Shown: piece by piece, positions 7,655 through 13,207 of the stretch | How positions within the stretch are numbered: the stretch's first letter is position 1 | Layout of the letters: each line of letters opens with the position of its first letter | Assembly: GCA_024636355.1 (NCBI GenBank) | Contig: JAGXHH010000196.1 | Span: forward strand, 1 to 15,829 | Direction of reading: 5' to 3' | DNA length: 15,829 nt | From: Desulfobacteraceae bacterium | GTDB lineage: Bacteria; Desulfobacterota; Desulfobacteria; Desulfobacterales; Desulfosalsimonadaceae | The notes under the pieces: model-generated | Seen by the model: only the letters and a program-made list of their open reading frames with translations | Database searches by the model: none | Told to the model about the DNA's origin: nothing | Translations under genes and position numbers: made by a program

Positions 7655-7798
7655 TCCGGATGATTAATTTCATTAGGAATAATAAGAAATTGCGCAAGAC
7701 AGATCGGTTCGTGCAGAATGAATCACAAAATATAACACAACCGATCCGGGCAGGTAAAGGTCACCTTGGTGAATTGTCGTTTCGGAAGGAAGAAGCAA

Positions 7799-7835
7799 AT
7801 CGCCCGCAACAGTAAAAATCCATGTTGCGGGCGAT
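7799..7835 (-). terminator. 13-bp perfect inverted repeat, probable 3' hairpin of the 7871-8239 gene
   Basis: ATCGCCCGCAACA (7799-7811) pairs perfectly with TGTTGCGGGCGAT (7823-7835) around an 11-nt loop. It lies 35 bp past the stop codon of the winged-helix gene. On the minus strand it is followed by TTTGCTTCTTCC, a poor U-tract, so termination is plausible but not textbook. The 8-bp direct repeat AAGCAAAT flanks it at 7793-7800 and 7841-7848. Confidence 0.5.
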
Positions 7836-7870
7836 GGGAAAAGCAAATTGCACTCAAAGACCTGAAAAGA

Positions 7871-8239
7871 CTAAACAGGGAGGTAAATGCCGCGTTTTTT
7901 GCGTTGAATTTTGCCTTGTTTGGTCAGGCGATAAATGATATTGCGCAGTTTTTTGTCTTCAAACTGGGTCTTTGACTGGATGTCTGAAAAATTAGCCCCG
8001 CTGCTGAATTCCGAAATGACATCGATGACCATATCGGAGGCGGACCTGTTTTTTGTCGACCGGATCAGCGAACGGCTTGCTTTTTGAGACAGCGGCGTGC
8101 CGTTTGCGACGACTTTTTCGAGGTTTTCAAGCTTCTGCACCACGCGGTTGATATCCTGCTTGGTGGCGAAGTCGTATTGCTTCAGAAAAAATTTAATCAT
8201 CGAGTCAAAACTTGGAGAGCGTTTCTTTTGAGTCGACAT
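7871..8239 (-). CDS. Small basic protein with C-terminal winged-helix-like domain
   Basis: This 122-residue protein is not assigned to a named family. The N-terminal third is helical and looks amphipathic, with a predicted coiled coil at about 27-45 (ATKQDINRVVQKLENLEKVV spans 25-44). A basic linker rich in Ser, Arg and Lys follows (50-67). The C-terminal 55 residues have the helix-helix-helix-wing pattern of a winged helix. SDIQSKTQFEDKKLRNIIYR (85-104) would hold the recognition helix, and a wing with KKRGIYLPV closes the protein. DNA binding after coiled-coil dimerisation is an inference. It may be a small regulator or a nucleoid-type protein. Translation signals are strong: GGGAGGA (8246-8252) six nt before the ATG. 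The stop is TAG. It is divergent from the DUF2062 gene. Confidence 0.75.
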   Translation of the reverse strand: MSTQKKRSPSFDSMIKFFLKQYDFATKQDINRVVQKLENLEKVVANGTPLSQKASRSLIRSTKNRSASDMVIDVISEFSSGANFSDIQSKTQFEDKKLRNIIYRLTKQGKIQRKKRGIYLPV

Positions 8240-8581
8240 GTGTTGTCCTCCCGAGTCAATGGAAAATTGTGATATATAAACTGTTTTCGTATTAGTAATA
8301 GTGTTGGATTGCGCACAAAATAGATAATTCGAAAGTAAAAGTCAAGTGTTTGAAGAAATTAATTAATAATTATTAGGATTTTTTCAACGATCTGTTCGAC
8401 ATGAACTGTAAAATCAACAATGAATAAGTGAAAATAAAAACAATAACACTTCGGATGCGATTGGTGATATAGAGTATTTGATTTTATCCATAATCATGTT
8501 CAGGAGCAATTCGTCTTTGGAATGTTCTGCGTCTCCGATGAGTAATATGCCTCACCGATTCCCCACCGCGAGGGTGCTGCC
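8240..8581. other. 342-bp AT-rich divergent spacer
   Basis: This is the control region between the winged-helix gene (-) and the DUF2062 gene (+). It is markedly AT-rich at about 8255-8500. It carries the minus-strand promoter candidate at 8317-8345. For the plus-strand gene only a lone -10-like CATAAT (8489-8494) without a good -35 is visible. An open frame of 32 codons from 8496 overlaps the DUF2062 start but lacks a ribosome site, so I do not call it. No RNA gene is recognised. Confidence 0.4.
8317..8345 (-). promoter_or_regulatory. Candidate promoter of the winged-helix gene
   Basis: On the minus strand TTGACT (8340-8345) is followed after 17 bp by TATTTT (8317-8322). These match five and four of six consensus positions. 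The start codon is about 78 nt downstream. Confidence 0.4.
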
Positions 8582-9100
8582 ATGTATGGATTGAAACGGT
8601 TGAGCGGGTGTGAAAAATTGCGACGCTATGCTGCTCGTATAGCGGCTTCCAACGAAGATCCGCGGTTCATTGCCATGGGAATTGCCGTGGGAGTCTTTGT
8701 CGGGTGCACCCCGACCATGCCGTTTAATACGGTATTGGCCATAAGCCTGGCGTTTCTGCTGCATGGAAGTAAAACCGCAGCGGTATTAGGGACTTGGGTA
8801 TGCAATCCCCTGACCTTTCCATTTCTATATCTTGGCAGCTATAAAATCGGATACTGGCTGCTCGGCGCCATGCTGCCGTTTCCCTTTCGGTATGAATGGC
8901 TGCCGGATCCCCTGGAGTCGGGGGTTGATATTACCCTGTTGATGGTGGTCGGCGGGATCGTAATAGGGGTTGTTCCGGCAATGGTTTCCTATTTGATAAG
9001 TTTTAAAATTGCTTCCGCCCTGAAGCATAAAAAAACACTCGTAAAAGAAAAACTTCAATCGAAATCCCCCCTGCCACTTTCCGCTCATGTCGATAATTAA
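8582..9100 (+). CDS. DUF2062 domain-containing membrane protein
   Basis: The 172-residue protein matches the DUF2062 pattern: an N-terminal amphipathic segment, then DPRFIAMGIAVGVFVGCTPT (26-45), a hydrophobic helix, the conserved TWVCNPLTFPFLY (71-83) and a glycine-rich KIGYWLLG (88-95). Three to four membrane helices are evident (about 30-60, 66-85, 87-100 and 116-142), and the tail after residue 147 is basic and cytoplasmic. The family is widespread in proteobacteria, sometimes near glycosyltransferase or competence-type genes, but has no settled function. GAGGG (8570-8574) seven nt before the ATG supports the start. The next gene, rsmA, begins 141 nt downstream in the same direction, so co-transcription is possible. 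No terminator is seen between them. Confidence 0.85.
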   Translation: MYGLKRLSGCEKLRRYAARIAASNEDPRFIAMGIAVGVFVGCTPTMPFNTVLAISLAFLLHGSKTAAVLGTWVCNPLTFPFLYLGSYKIGYWLLGAMLPFPFRYEWLPDPLESGVDITLLMVVGGIVIGVVPAMVSYLISFKIASALKHKKTLVKEKLQSKSPLPLSAHVDN

Positions 9101-9188
9101 TACCGGACGCCAATTTTTTTCGTAAAGATTCCGGACTGCGAAATGCTTCTCGGCAGGAATATGGTTCAACTGTTAACAGGATCAGGAG

Positions 9189-9245
9189 ATGGGTTTGGCG
9201 CATTTAAACTGTAAATACTATCCGGTCGAGGTCTCTTTGTCGTGA
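9189..9245 (+). CDS. Possible 18-codon leader ORF translationally coupled to rsmA
   Basis: ATG at 9189 opens a frame of 18 codons whose TGA (9243-9245) overlaps the GTG start of rsmA (9242-9244) in the four-base arrangement GTGA. AGGA (9178-9181) lies seven nt upstream as a ribosome site. The encoded peptide, MGLAHLNCKYYPVEVSLS, resembles nothing I recognise. The overlap is typical of translational coupling, but an ORF this short can arise by chance. Confidence 0.3.
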   Translation: MGLAHLNCKYYPVEVSLS

Positions 9246-10096
9246 CGTTTCCAAGAAACCTGCTTTCATCGAAAAACCTGTTTCCAAAAAAACATATGGG
9301 CCAGAATTTCCTGGTCGATCCGTCGACTGCTGAAATGATCGTTCGCCGGGCGGCGGTTAGTTCAGCGGATGTGGCACTGGAAATCGGCGCCGGTTTAGGC
9401 GCACTCTCCGTTCCCCTGGCCCGGGCGGTCAAAACAGTATACGCAGTGGAAAAGGACCGGGATCTCATTGAACTCCTGTCCCTGGAACTGGCTGAAAACC
9501 GGATCGATAATTTGGTTCTAATCAACAGGAATTTTTTTGACGTCAGCTTAAGTGAAATCGCTGAACATGAAAAAACCAAACTGCTGATTTTCGGAAACCT
9601 GCCGTATAACATTTCTTCCCAGGTAATTATCCGACTGGTGGAATCCCGGCAGATTATCGATCGTGCGGTCTTCATGTTTCAGAAAGAACTGGCCCGCCGC
9701 ATTGCCGCAGCCCCCGGAACCGGCGACTACGGCCGGCTGTCCGTCATGGTGCAGTATTGTGCCCGGGTTAAAAGGTTGGCCAGCATTGCCGCCCACCAGT
9801 TTTATCCCCGGCCGCAGGTGGACTCGGAAGTGCTCGAAATTCGATTTGCGCCCTGGACCGATGCGGCGGTAGTCGATGAAAAGGTGTTTGCGGCTGTTGT
9901 CAAAGCAGCATTCGGCCAAAGGCGCAAAACGCTCAAAAACTCGATGGGCTCCAGTGAACTGGAAATCGGCGGGGATGTCCTGGATGAACTGTGGCGGAAA
10001 ACCGGAATCGACTCGTCGCGAAGAGCGGAAACACTCAGCGTTGTGGAATTCGTGACCCTGGCCAATGCATTGACGGAATGTCGGGAGCAAATGTAA
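9242..10096 (+). CDS. rsmA: 16S rRNA (adenine1518-N6/adenine1519-N6)-dimethyltransferase RsmA (KsgA)
   Basis: This S-adenosylmethionine enzyme dimethylates two adjacent adenines in the 3'-terminal hairpin (helix 45) of 16S rRNA, a late step in 30S maturation. Its loss gives kasugamycin resistance in E. coli. The 284-residue protein has the family N-terminus KKHMGQNFLVD (16-26), SAM motif I LEIGAGLG (46-53), acidic E70 that should contact the ribose, catalytic motif IV NLPY (119-122), QKELARRI (147-154), GDYGRLSV (161-168) and FYPRPQVDSEV (187-197). The C-terminal small helical domain follows from about 205. The start is GTG with GAGG (9228-9231) ten nt upstream. An internal start would cut into the conserved N-terminus. 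Its end is 10 nt from the convergent lipoprotein gene. Confidence 0.96.
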   Translation: MTFPRNLLSSKNLFPKKHMGQNFLVDPSTAEMIVRRAAVSSADVALEIGAGLGALSVPLARAVKTVYAVEKDRDLIELLSLELAENRIDNLVLINRNFFDVSLSEIAEHEKTKLLIFGNLPYNISSQVIIRLVESRQIIDRAVFMFQKELARRIAAAPGTGDYGRLSVMVQYCARVKRLASIAAHQFYPRPQVDSEVLEIRFAPWTDAAVVDEKVFAAVVKAAFGQRRKTLKNSMGSSELEIGGDVLDELWRKTGIDSSRRAETLSVVEFVTLANALTECREQM

Positions 10097-10106
10097 ACTT
10101 TAAACT

Positions 10107-10529
10107 TCAATACCCCGGGTTTTCCATCCGTTGCTCAAACCGGTACTCGAGCTCGGTGCCTTTGTAGTCAAAGGCGACGATTCGATTAAATCGAATCCAC
10201 ACCACATGCAGGTCCCTTCCGTTGTATTCTCCGGTATCGGTTTTTTCATCATAGAGCACAAACGTTTCCCATACCTGCTGTCCTTTGCGCAGCGGGATCA
10301 GCGGATGATTTGAATCGATGGCAACTTTCTCCGGTGGTTTATGGATGGCAAAATCCTTCAAACTTTCCGGATTTTGCAGATGAATTTTAAGGAAGTCCCG
10401 GACCAATCCTTCACAATTTTCCGGAAACGGCCCTGGCCCGCTCCTGACCGCTTCGTGGGGAGGAGCTGCAAGACAACCGGAAATCAAGAGCACGATAGAT
10501 ATAAGTAAGATCCGACTTGAACGCCTCAA
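10107..10529 (-). CDS. Small predicted lipoprotein (TTG start)
   Basis: I place the start at TTG 10527-10529, giving 140 residues. A strong AGGAAGGAG (10537-10545) lies seven nt before it, and the resulting N-terminus MRRSSR followed by a hydrophobic stretch and ISGC (16-19) is an ideal lipoprotein signal, with lipidation at C19. The frame stays open to another TTG at 10562, but that would put the ribosome site inside the gene. The mature domain (about 120 residues) has a basic/acidic helix near PESLKDFAIH and a beta-rich C-terminal part containing YNGRDLHVVWIRFNRIVAF. I do not recognise the family, and function is unknown. Anchoring to the outer or inner membrane on the periplasmic side is expected. 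The gene is convergent with rsmA and divergent from a second lipoprotein. Confidence 0.75.
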   Translation of the reverse strand: MRRSSRILLISIVLLISGCLAAPPHEAVRSGPGPFPENCEGLVRDFLKIHLQNPESLKDFAIHKPPEKVAIDSNHPLIPLRKGQQVWETFVLYDEKTDTGEYNGRDLHVVWIRFNRIVAFDYKGTELEYRFEQRMENPGY

Positions 10530-10607
10530 AATGTTTCTCCTTCCTGAGAATAATGATGGCAAAGAAAACCCGATTCTGCCGTTACCGGGAGACGAATAAC
10601 ATTCGAC

Positions 10608-10636
10608 TTGTCAATCTGTGGCATACTCGTTATAAT
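10608..10636 (+). promoter_or_regulatory. Promoter of the 10726-11313 lipoprotein gene
   Basis: TTGTCA (10608-10613) is followed after exactly 17 bp by a perfect TATAAT (10631-10636). It is the closest match to a housekeeping promoter in the window. Transcription would begin near 10643, giving a leader of about 83 nt. Confidence 0.6.
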
Positions 10637-10664
10637 ATTTACTGATATTTCGTAGTTATGTCAA
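10636..10664 (-). promoter_or_regulatory. Candidate promoter of the 10107-10529 lipoprotein gene
   Basis: On the minus strand a perfect TTGACA (10659-10664) is followed after 17 bp by TAAATA (10636-10641), a weak -10. Its -10 shares position 10636 with the -10 of the opposing promoter, so the two would face each other and compete for polymerase. Confidence 0.35.
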
Positions 10665-10725
10665 ACCCCTTGACTCACTTTAGATGACTCAACCAGCGCC
10701 TCTTGTGCATAAAAGGATGCCCCTC

Positions 10726-11313
10726 ATGAAAAGAATGGGATTCCATATTCTATGCGTTTTTATCCTTGTTTTCTGCTTATCCGGTTGTTCGAGCGTTCTC
10801 ACCTATCTCGGCCCGGTACAACATGAACTGGCGGACGGCGAAACCTTTACCGGTGATTTGGTCGAATACGATTATGAAGTATACGGGGATAACAGCCGGC
10901 TTCATTTCATGAAAACCCCGATGTGCAAAAAAATCGTCGAAAAGGTGCGGGTTTCAAAAAAGCAGCGGCGGGGTCTCTACCTTGCTGTTCTTGAACTTCC
11001 TTTTTTCGGTCTGGGGCTCCTGGATATGCTGCGGTCTTACGCCATTGTCGAAGAAAGCCGCAGGGTTGAACCTGTGGGCAGATTTGAAACCGGTGAGCAG
11101 CTGGCCTGCAATGGAAGGGAGCCGGCGGCAAATGAAATTTTTATCATCAAAGATAATGTTAAAGATTTGAATGTCACCGCAGAGACCGATTCGAAAGGGA
11201 ACCTGGATCTGAAAACGGTTCTTCCGGAAAATTTTGGTCCGGCGTCGTTTGAAATTTTTCCGGAGGCGGACCTCCAGCAACAATTAACGTATACCTACCT
11301 GCCTGCCGAGTAA
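10726..11313 (+). CDS. Predicted lipoprotein of unknown function
   Basis: I choose ATG 10726 (195 residues) because AAGGA (10713-10717) sits eight nt upstream and because it yields a compact signal peptide: MKRMGFH, a hydrophobic core, then LSGC with the lipidated cysteine at 21. The frame also opens at 10684, which would add 14 residues and bury the ribosome site. The mature part begins with Ser-Ser and continues to a beta-type domain. A second hydrophobic stretch, LYLAVLELPFFGLGLLDML, at about 84-102 may be a membrane-associated helix. The C-terminal 70 residues contain TDSKGNLDL, suggestive of a small beta-sandwich. No family is recognised. The FGGY kinase starts 40 nt after its stop, so the two may share a transcript. 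Confidence 0.72.
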   Translation: MKRMGFHILCVFILVFCLSGCSSVLTYLGPVQHELADGETFTGDLVEYDYEVYGDNSRLHFMKTPMCKKIVEKVRVSKKQRRGLYLAVLELPFFGLGLLDMLRSYAIVEESRRVEPVGRFETGEQLACNGREPAANEIFIIKDNVKDLNVTAETDSKGNLDLKTVLPENFGPASFEIFPEADLQQQLTYTYLPAE

Positions 11314-11353
11314 AAAAGGATAACTACCCCCACAAAAAGGCTTTTCAGCGGTA

Positions 11354-12940
11354 ATGGCGAAAAAACAGACGCCGGAATACATTCTTGCTGTCGATCTGGG
11401 GACATCCGGTCCCAAAACCGCCCTTGTGTCGATTCGGGGAGAAGTAATCGACTCCGCGTTCGAACCCAACGACCTGTATCTGCTGCCCGACGGCGGCGCC
11501 GAGCAAGACCCTGAACAGTGGTGGACAACGATTCTGGATTCGGCCCGAAGGGTTGTAAACAGGCATCCGGCTCTGGTTGAAAAAATTATCGGGGTAAGCT
11601 GCTCCACTCAATGGTCCGGCACGGTGGCTGTGGACCCGGACGGCCGACATCTGGCCAATGCGCTGATCTGGCTCGATTCGCGGGGGAGTCGGCACGTCCG
11701 CGAAATCATTGATGGCTGGGTAAAAGTCGACGGGTATGCCGTCAATAAACTGATTCGCTGGCTGCGACTGACCGGCGGGGCGCCTGCCCGGTCCGGCAAA
11801 GACTCGCTTGCCCACATTCTGTTTCTCAAATCCTGCTGCCCCGACATTTACTGCAATACGTTCAAGTTCCTGGAACCGAAAGATTACCTCAACATGCGGT
11901 TTACCGGCCGGTTTGCGGCCTCTTATGATTCGATCACCCTCCACTGGGTGACGGATAACCGGGATATTTCTCGCATCGTTTACGATCAGCGGCTGGTCCG
12001 GATGGCCGGGATCGATCCGGACAAACTGCCCGAATTACAACGCGCCGTCGACGTGATCGGACCTCTTAAGGACAGCGTTGCCGACGCGCTGGGTCTCAAG
12101 CGGGGCACTCCGGTCATCTGCGGTACACCGGATGTCCAGGCTGCGGCCATCGGTTCCGGTGCGGTCGCCGATTTTGCCGCCCACCTTTATATTGGAACAT
12201 CCTCCTGGCTGACCTGTCATGTGCCGTTCAAGAAAACCGACATGCTCCGGGGGATCGCCTCGCTTCCGTCGGCAATACCCGGCCGGTATTTCGTTGCCAA
12301 TGAACAGGAAACCGCCGGGGCCTGCCTGACCTATCTGCGGGACAATCTGTTTTTCCCCTCTGATGAACTTACAACCGGGAGTGCACCGGAAAACGTATAC
12401 GCATTATTTGACCGAATGGCCGCCCGGGTGCCGGCAGGCAGCCGCGGCGTTATGTTTACGCCCTGGCTTTACGGGGAGCGGACCCCGATTGACGATCACA
12501 CGGTGCGTTCCGGTTTTTACAACCAGTCGCTCGACACCACGCGTGAAGATCTGGTCCGGGCCGTCTTCGAGGGGGTGGCCTTAAATGCACGCTGGCTGCT
12601 TTCCAGTGTTGAAAAATTCGTTGCCCGGCGGCTCGATCCGATCCGGATCATCGGCGGCGGGGCGGCATCCGATGTCTGGTGCCGGATTTTCGCCGATGTT
12701 TTTTCCCGGACAATTCATCAGGTAAAAGACCCCATCCTGGCAAATGTCCGGGGGGCGGGGCTTCTCGGCGCCCTTGCCCTGGGCCGGATAACCCTGCCGG
12801 AGATTGCCGGGTCCGTACCCGTTGAAAAAATATACCCGCCCGATCCCGACCATCTGGATCTTTATAACGAACGGTTTCGATTGTTTATCGAAATCTACCG
12901 TCGGAATAAAAAAATTTACAGGTCGCTGAACAGCGGCTGA
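11354..12940 (+). CDS. FGGY-family carbohydrate kinase (xylulokinase-like)
   Basis: It transfers phosphate from ATP to a sugar or polyol. The 528-residue protein has both actin-like FGGY halves. The first phosphate loop is AVDLGTSGPKTAL (12-24), followed by AEQDPEQWW (49-57) and ALIWLDSR (103-110). The catalytic base is predicted to be D260 in CGTPDVQAAAIG, with the second phosphate loop GTSSW (281-285). The adenosine motif is GGGAASDVWCRIFADV (434-449). Substrate choice is uncertain: the QMHG sugar-contact motif of classical xylulokinases is replaced by QWSG (86-89), so this belongs to a divergent subgroup and should not be called XylB. The ATG at 11354 lacks a good Shine-Dalgarno. A weak AAGG lies about 13 nt upstream, so translation may depend on coupling. 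No sugar transporter or isomerase is adjacent. Confidence 0.88.
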   Translation: MAKKQTPEYILAVDLGTSGPKTALVSIRGEVIDSAFEPNDLYLLPDGGAEQDPEQWWTTILDSARRVVNRHPALVEKIIGVSCSTQWSGTVAVDPDGRHLANALIWLDSRGSRHVREIIDGWVKVDGYAVNKLIRWLRLTGGAPARSGKDSLAHILFLKSCCPDIYCNTFKFLEPKDYLNMRFTGRFAASYDSITLHWVTDNRDISRIVYDQRLVRMAGIDPDKLPELQRAVDVIGPLKDSVADALGLKRGTPVICGTPDVQAAAIGSGAVADFAAHLYIGTSSWLTCHVPFKKTDMLRGIASLPSAIPGRYFVANEQETAGACLTYLRDNLFFPSDELTTGSAPENVYALFDRMAARVPAGSRGVMFTPWLYGERTPIDDHTVRSGFYNQSLDTTREDLVRAVFEGVALNARWLLSSVEKFVARRLDPIRIIGGGAASDVWCRIFADVFSRTIHQVKDPILANVRGAGLLGALALGRITLPEIAGSVPVEKIYPPDPDHLDLYNERFRLFIEIYRRNKKIYRSLNSG

Positions 12941-12990
12941 TCCGTAGCGTAACGCTGCATCACCAGCTATGTCTGTTTAAATCTTTTTTG

Positions 12991-13019
12991 TTTACATTTC
13001 CGGCAATTTGGGATATTTT
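12991..13019 (+). promoter_or_regulatory. Candidate promoter of the PFOR gene
   Basis: TTTACA (12991-12996) is followed after 17 bp by TATTTT (13014-13019), five and four of six consensus matches. It would give an unusually long leader of about 180 nt before the PFOR start. Confidence 0.35.
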
Positions 13020-13047
13020 TTGTAATTTTCTTCTATACCTGTTTTTT

Positions 13048-13155
13048 GTGTGAGGGGGTGGCTTTCACACCCGTCCCCAAAAACATCCCCTGTTTGCTTT
13101 CCGCTGACTGCCGAAAAAAACTGAACTGCAGTGGATCGCCGGTACCGAAAAAAAC
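13048..13155. repeat. Structured PFOR leader: hairpin, palindromes and A-tract direct repeats
   Basis: GTGTGA (13048-13053) pairs with TCACAC (13065-13070) around a G-rich loop. The 11-bp sequence CCGAAAAAAAC occurs perfectly twice, at 13111-13121 and 13145-13155, 34 bp apart. Two 8-bp palindromes, ACTGCAGT (13125-13132) and CGGTACCG (13140-13147), lie around or between the copies. Paired A-tracts downstream of a promoter suggest a regulator site or DNA bend. No riboswitch is recognised. Confidence 0.4.
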
Positions 13156-13207
13156 CATTAAAATTAACTATTCATATTAACCAACCCATTTTCAGGAGTG
13201 CTTGCTT

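Larger units (their letters stand above)
7472..7870. other. 399-bp spacer without a credible gene
   Basis: It separates two minus-strand genes and contains, from the upstream gene toward the protease: a 13-bp perfect hairpin (7799-7835), a possible minus-strand promoter (ggtaaa 7753-7758 read as TTTACC, 18 bp, aatata 7729-7734 read as TATATT), a terminator-like hairpin with T6 (7623-7654), and a weak candidate protease promoter (TTGCAG 7547-7552, 16 bp, TAATAT 7525-7530) with a GGAG-N4-CTCC dyad (7531-7542) in its spacer. Open frames of 86 and 112 codons here show no domain-like composition and no proper start context. Confidence 0.5.

Noticed and set aside
7437..7697. 86-codon minus-strand frame overlapping the protease start
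   Set aside because: It overlaps the protease N-terminus in another frame, has no Shine-Dalgarno, and passes through the terminator-like hairpin.
7477..7815. 112-codon plus-strand frame in the spacer upstream of the protease
   Set aside because: No ribosome site, no recognisable motif, and it runs through the terminator-like hairpin and part of the 13-bp inverted repeat. The sequence looks non-coding.
8496..8594. 32-codon ORF overlapping the DUF2062 start
   Set aside because: No ribosome binding site before its ATG. The DUF2062 start has its own GAGGG, so coupling is not needed.
11345..11944. 199-codon minus-strand frame inside the FGGY kinase
   Set aside because: Antisense shadow of a gene with all FGGY motifs. 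No independent support.
13048..13070. GTGTGA/TCACAC hairpin as a terminator of the kinase transcript
   Set aside because: The T-run precedes rather than follows the stem on the plus strand, and on the minus strand an A-run follows it.
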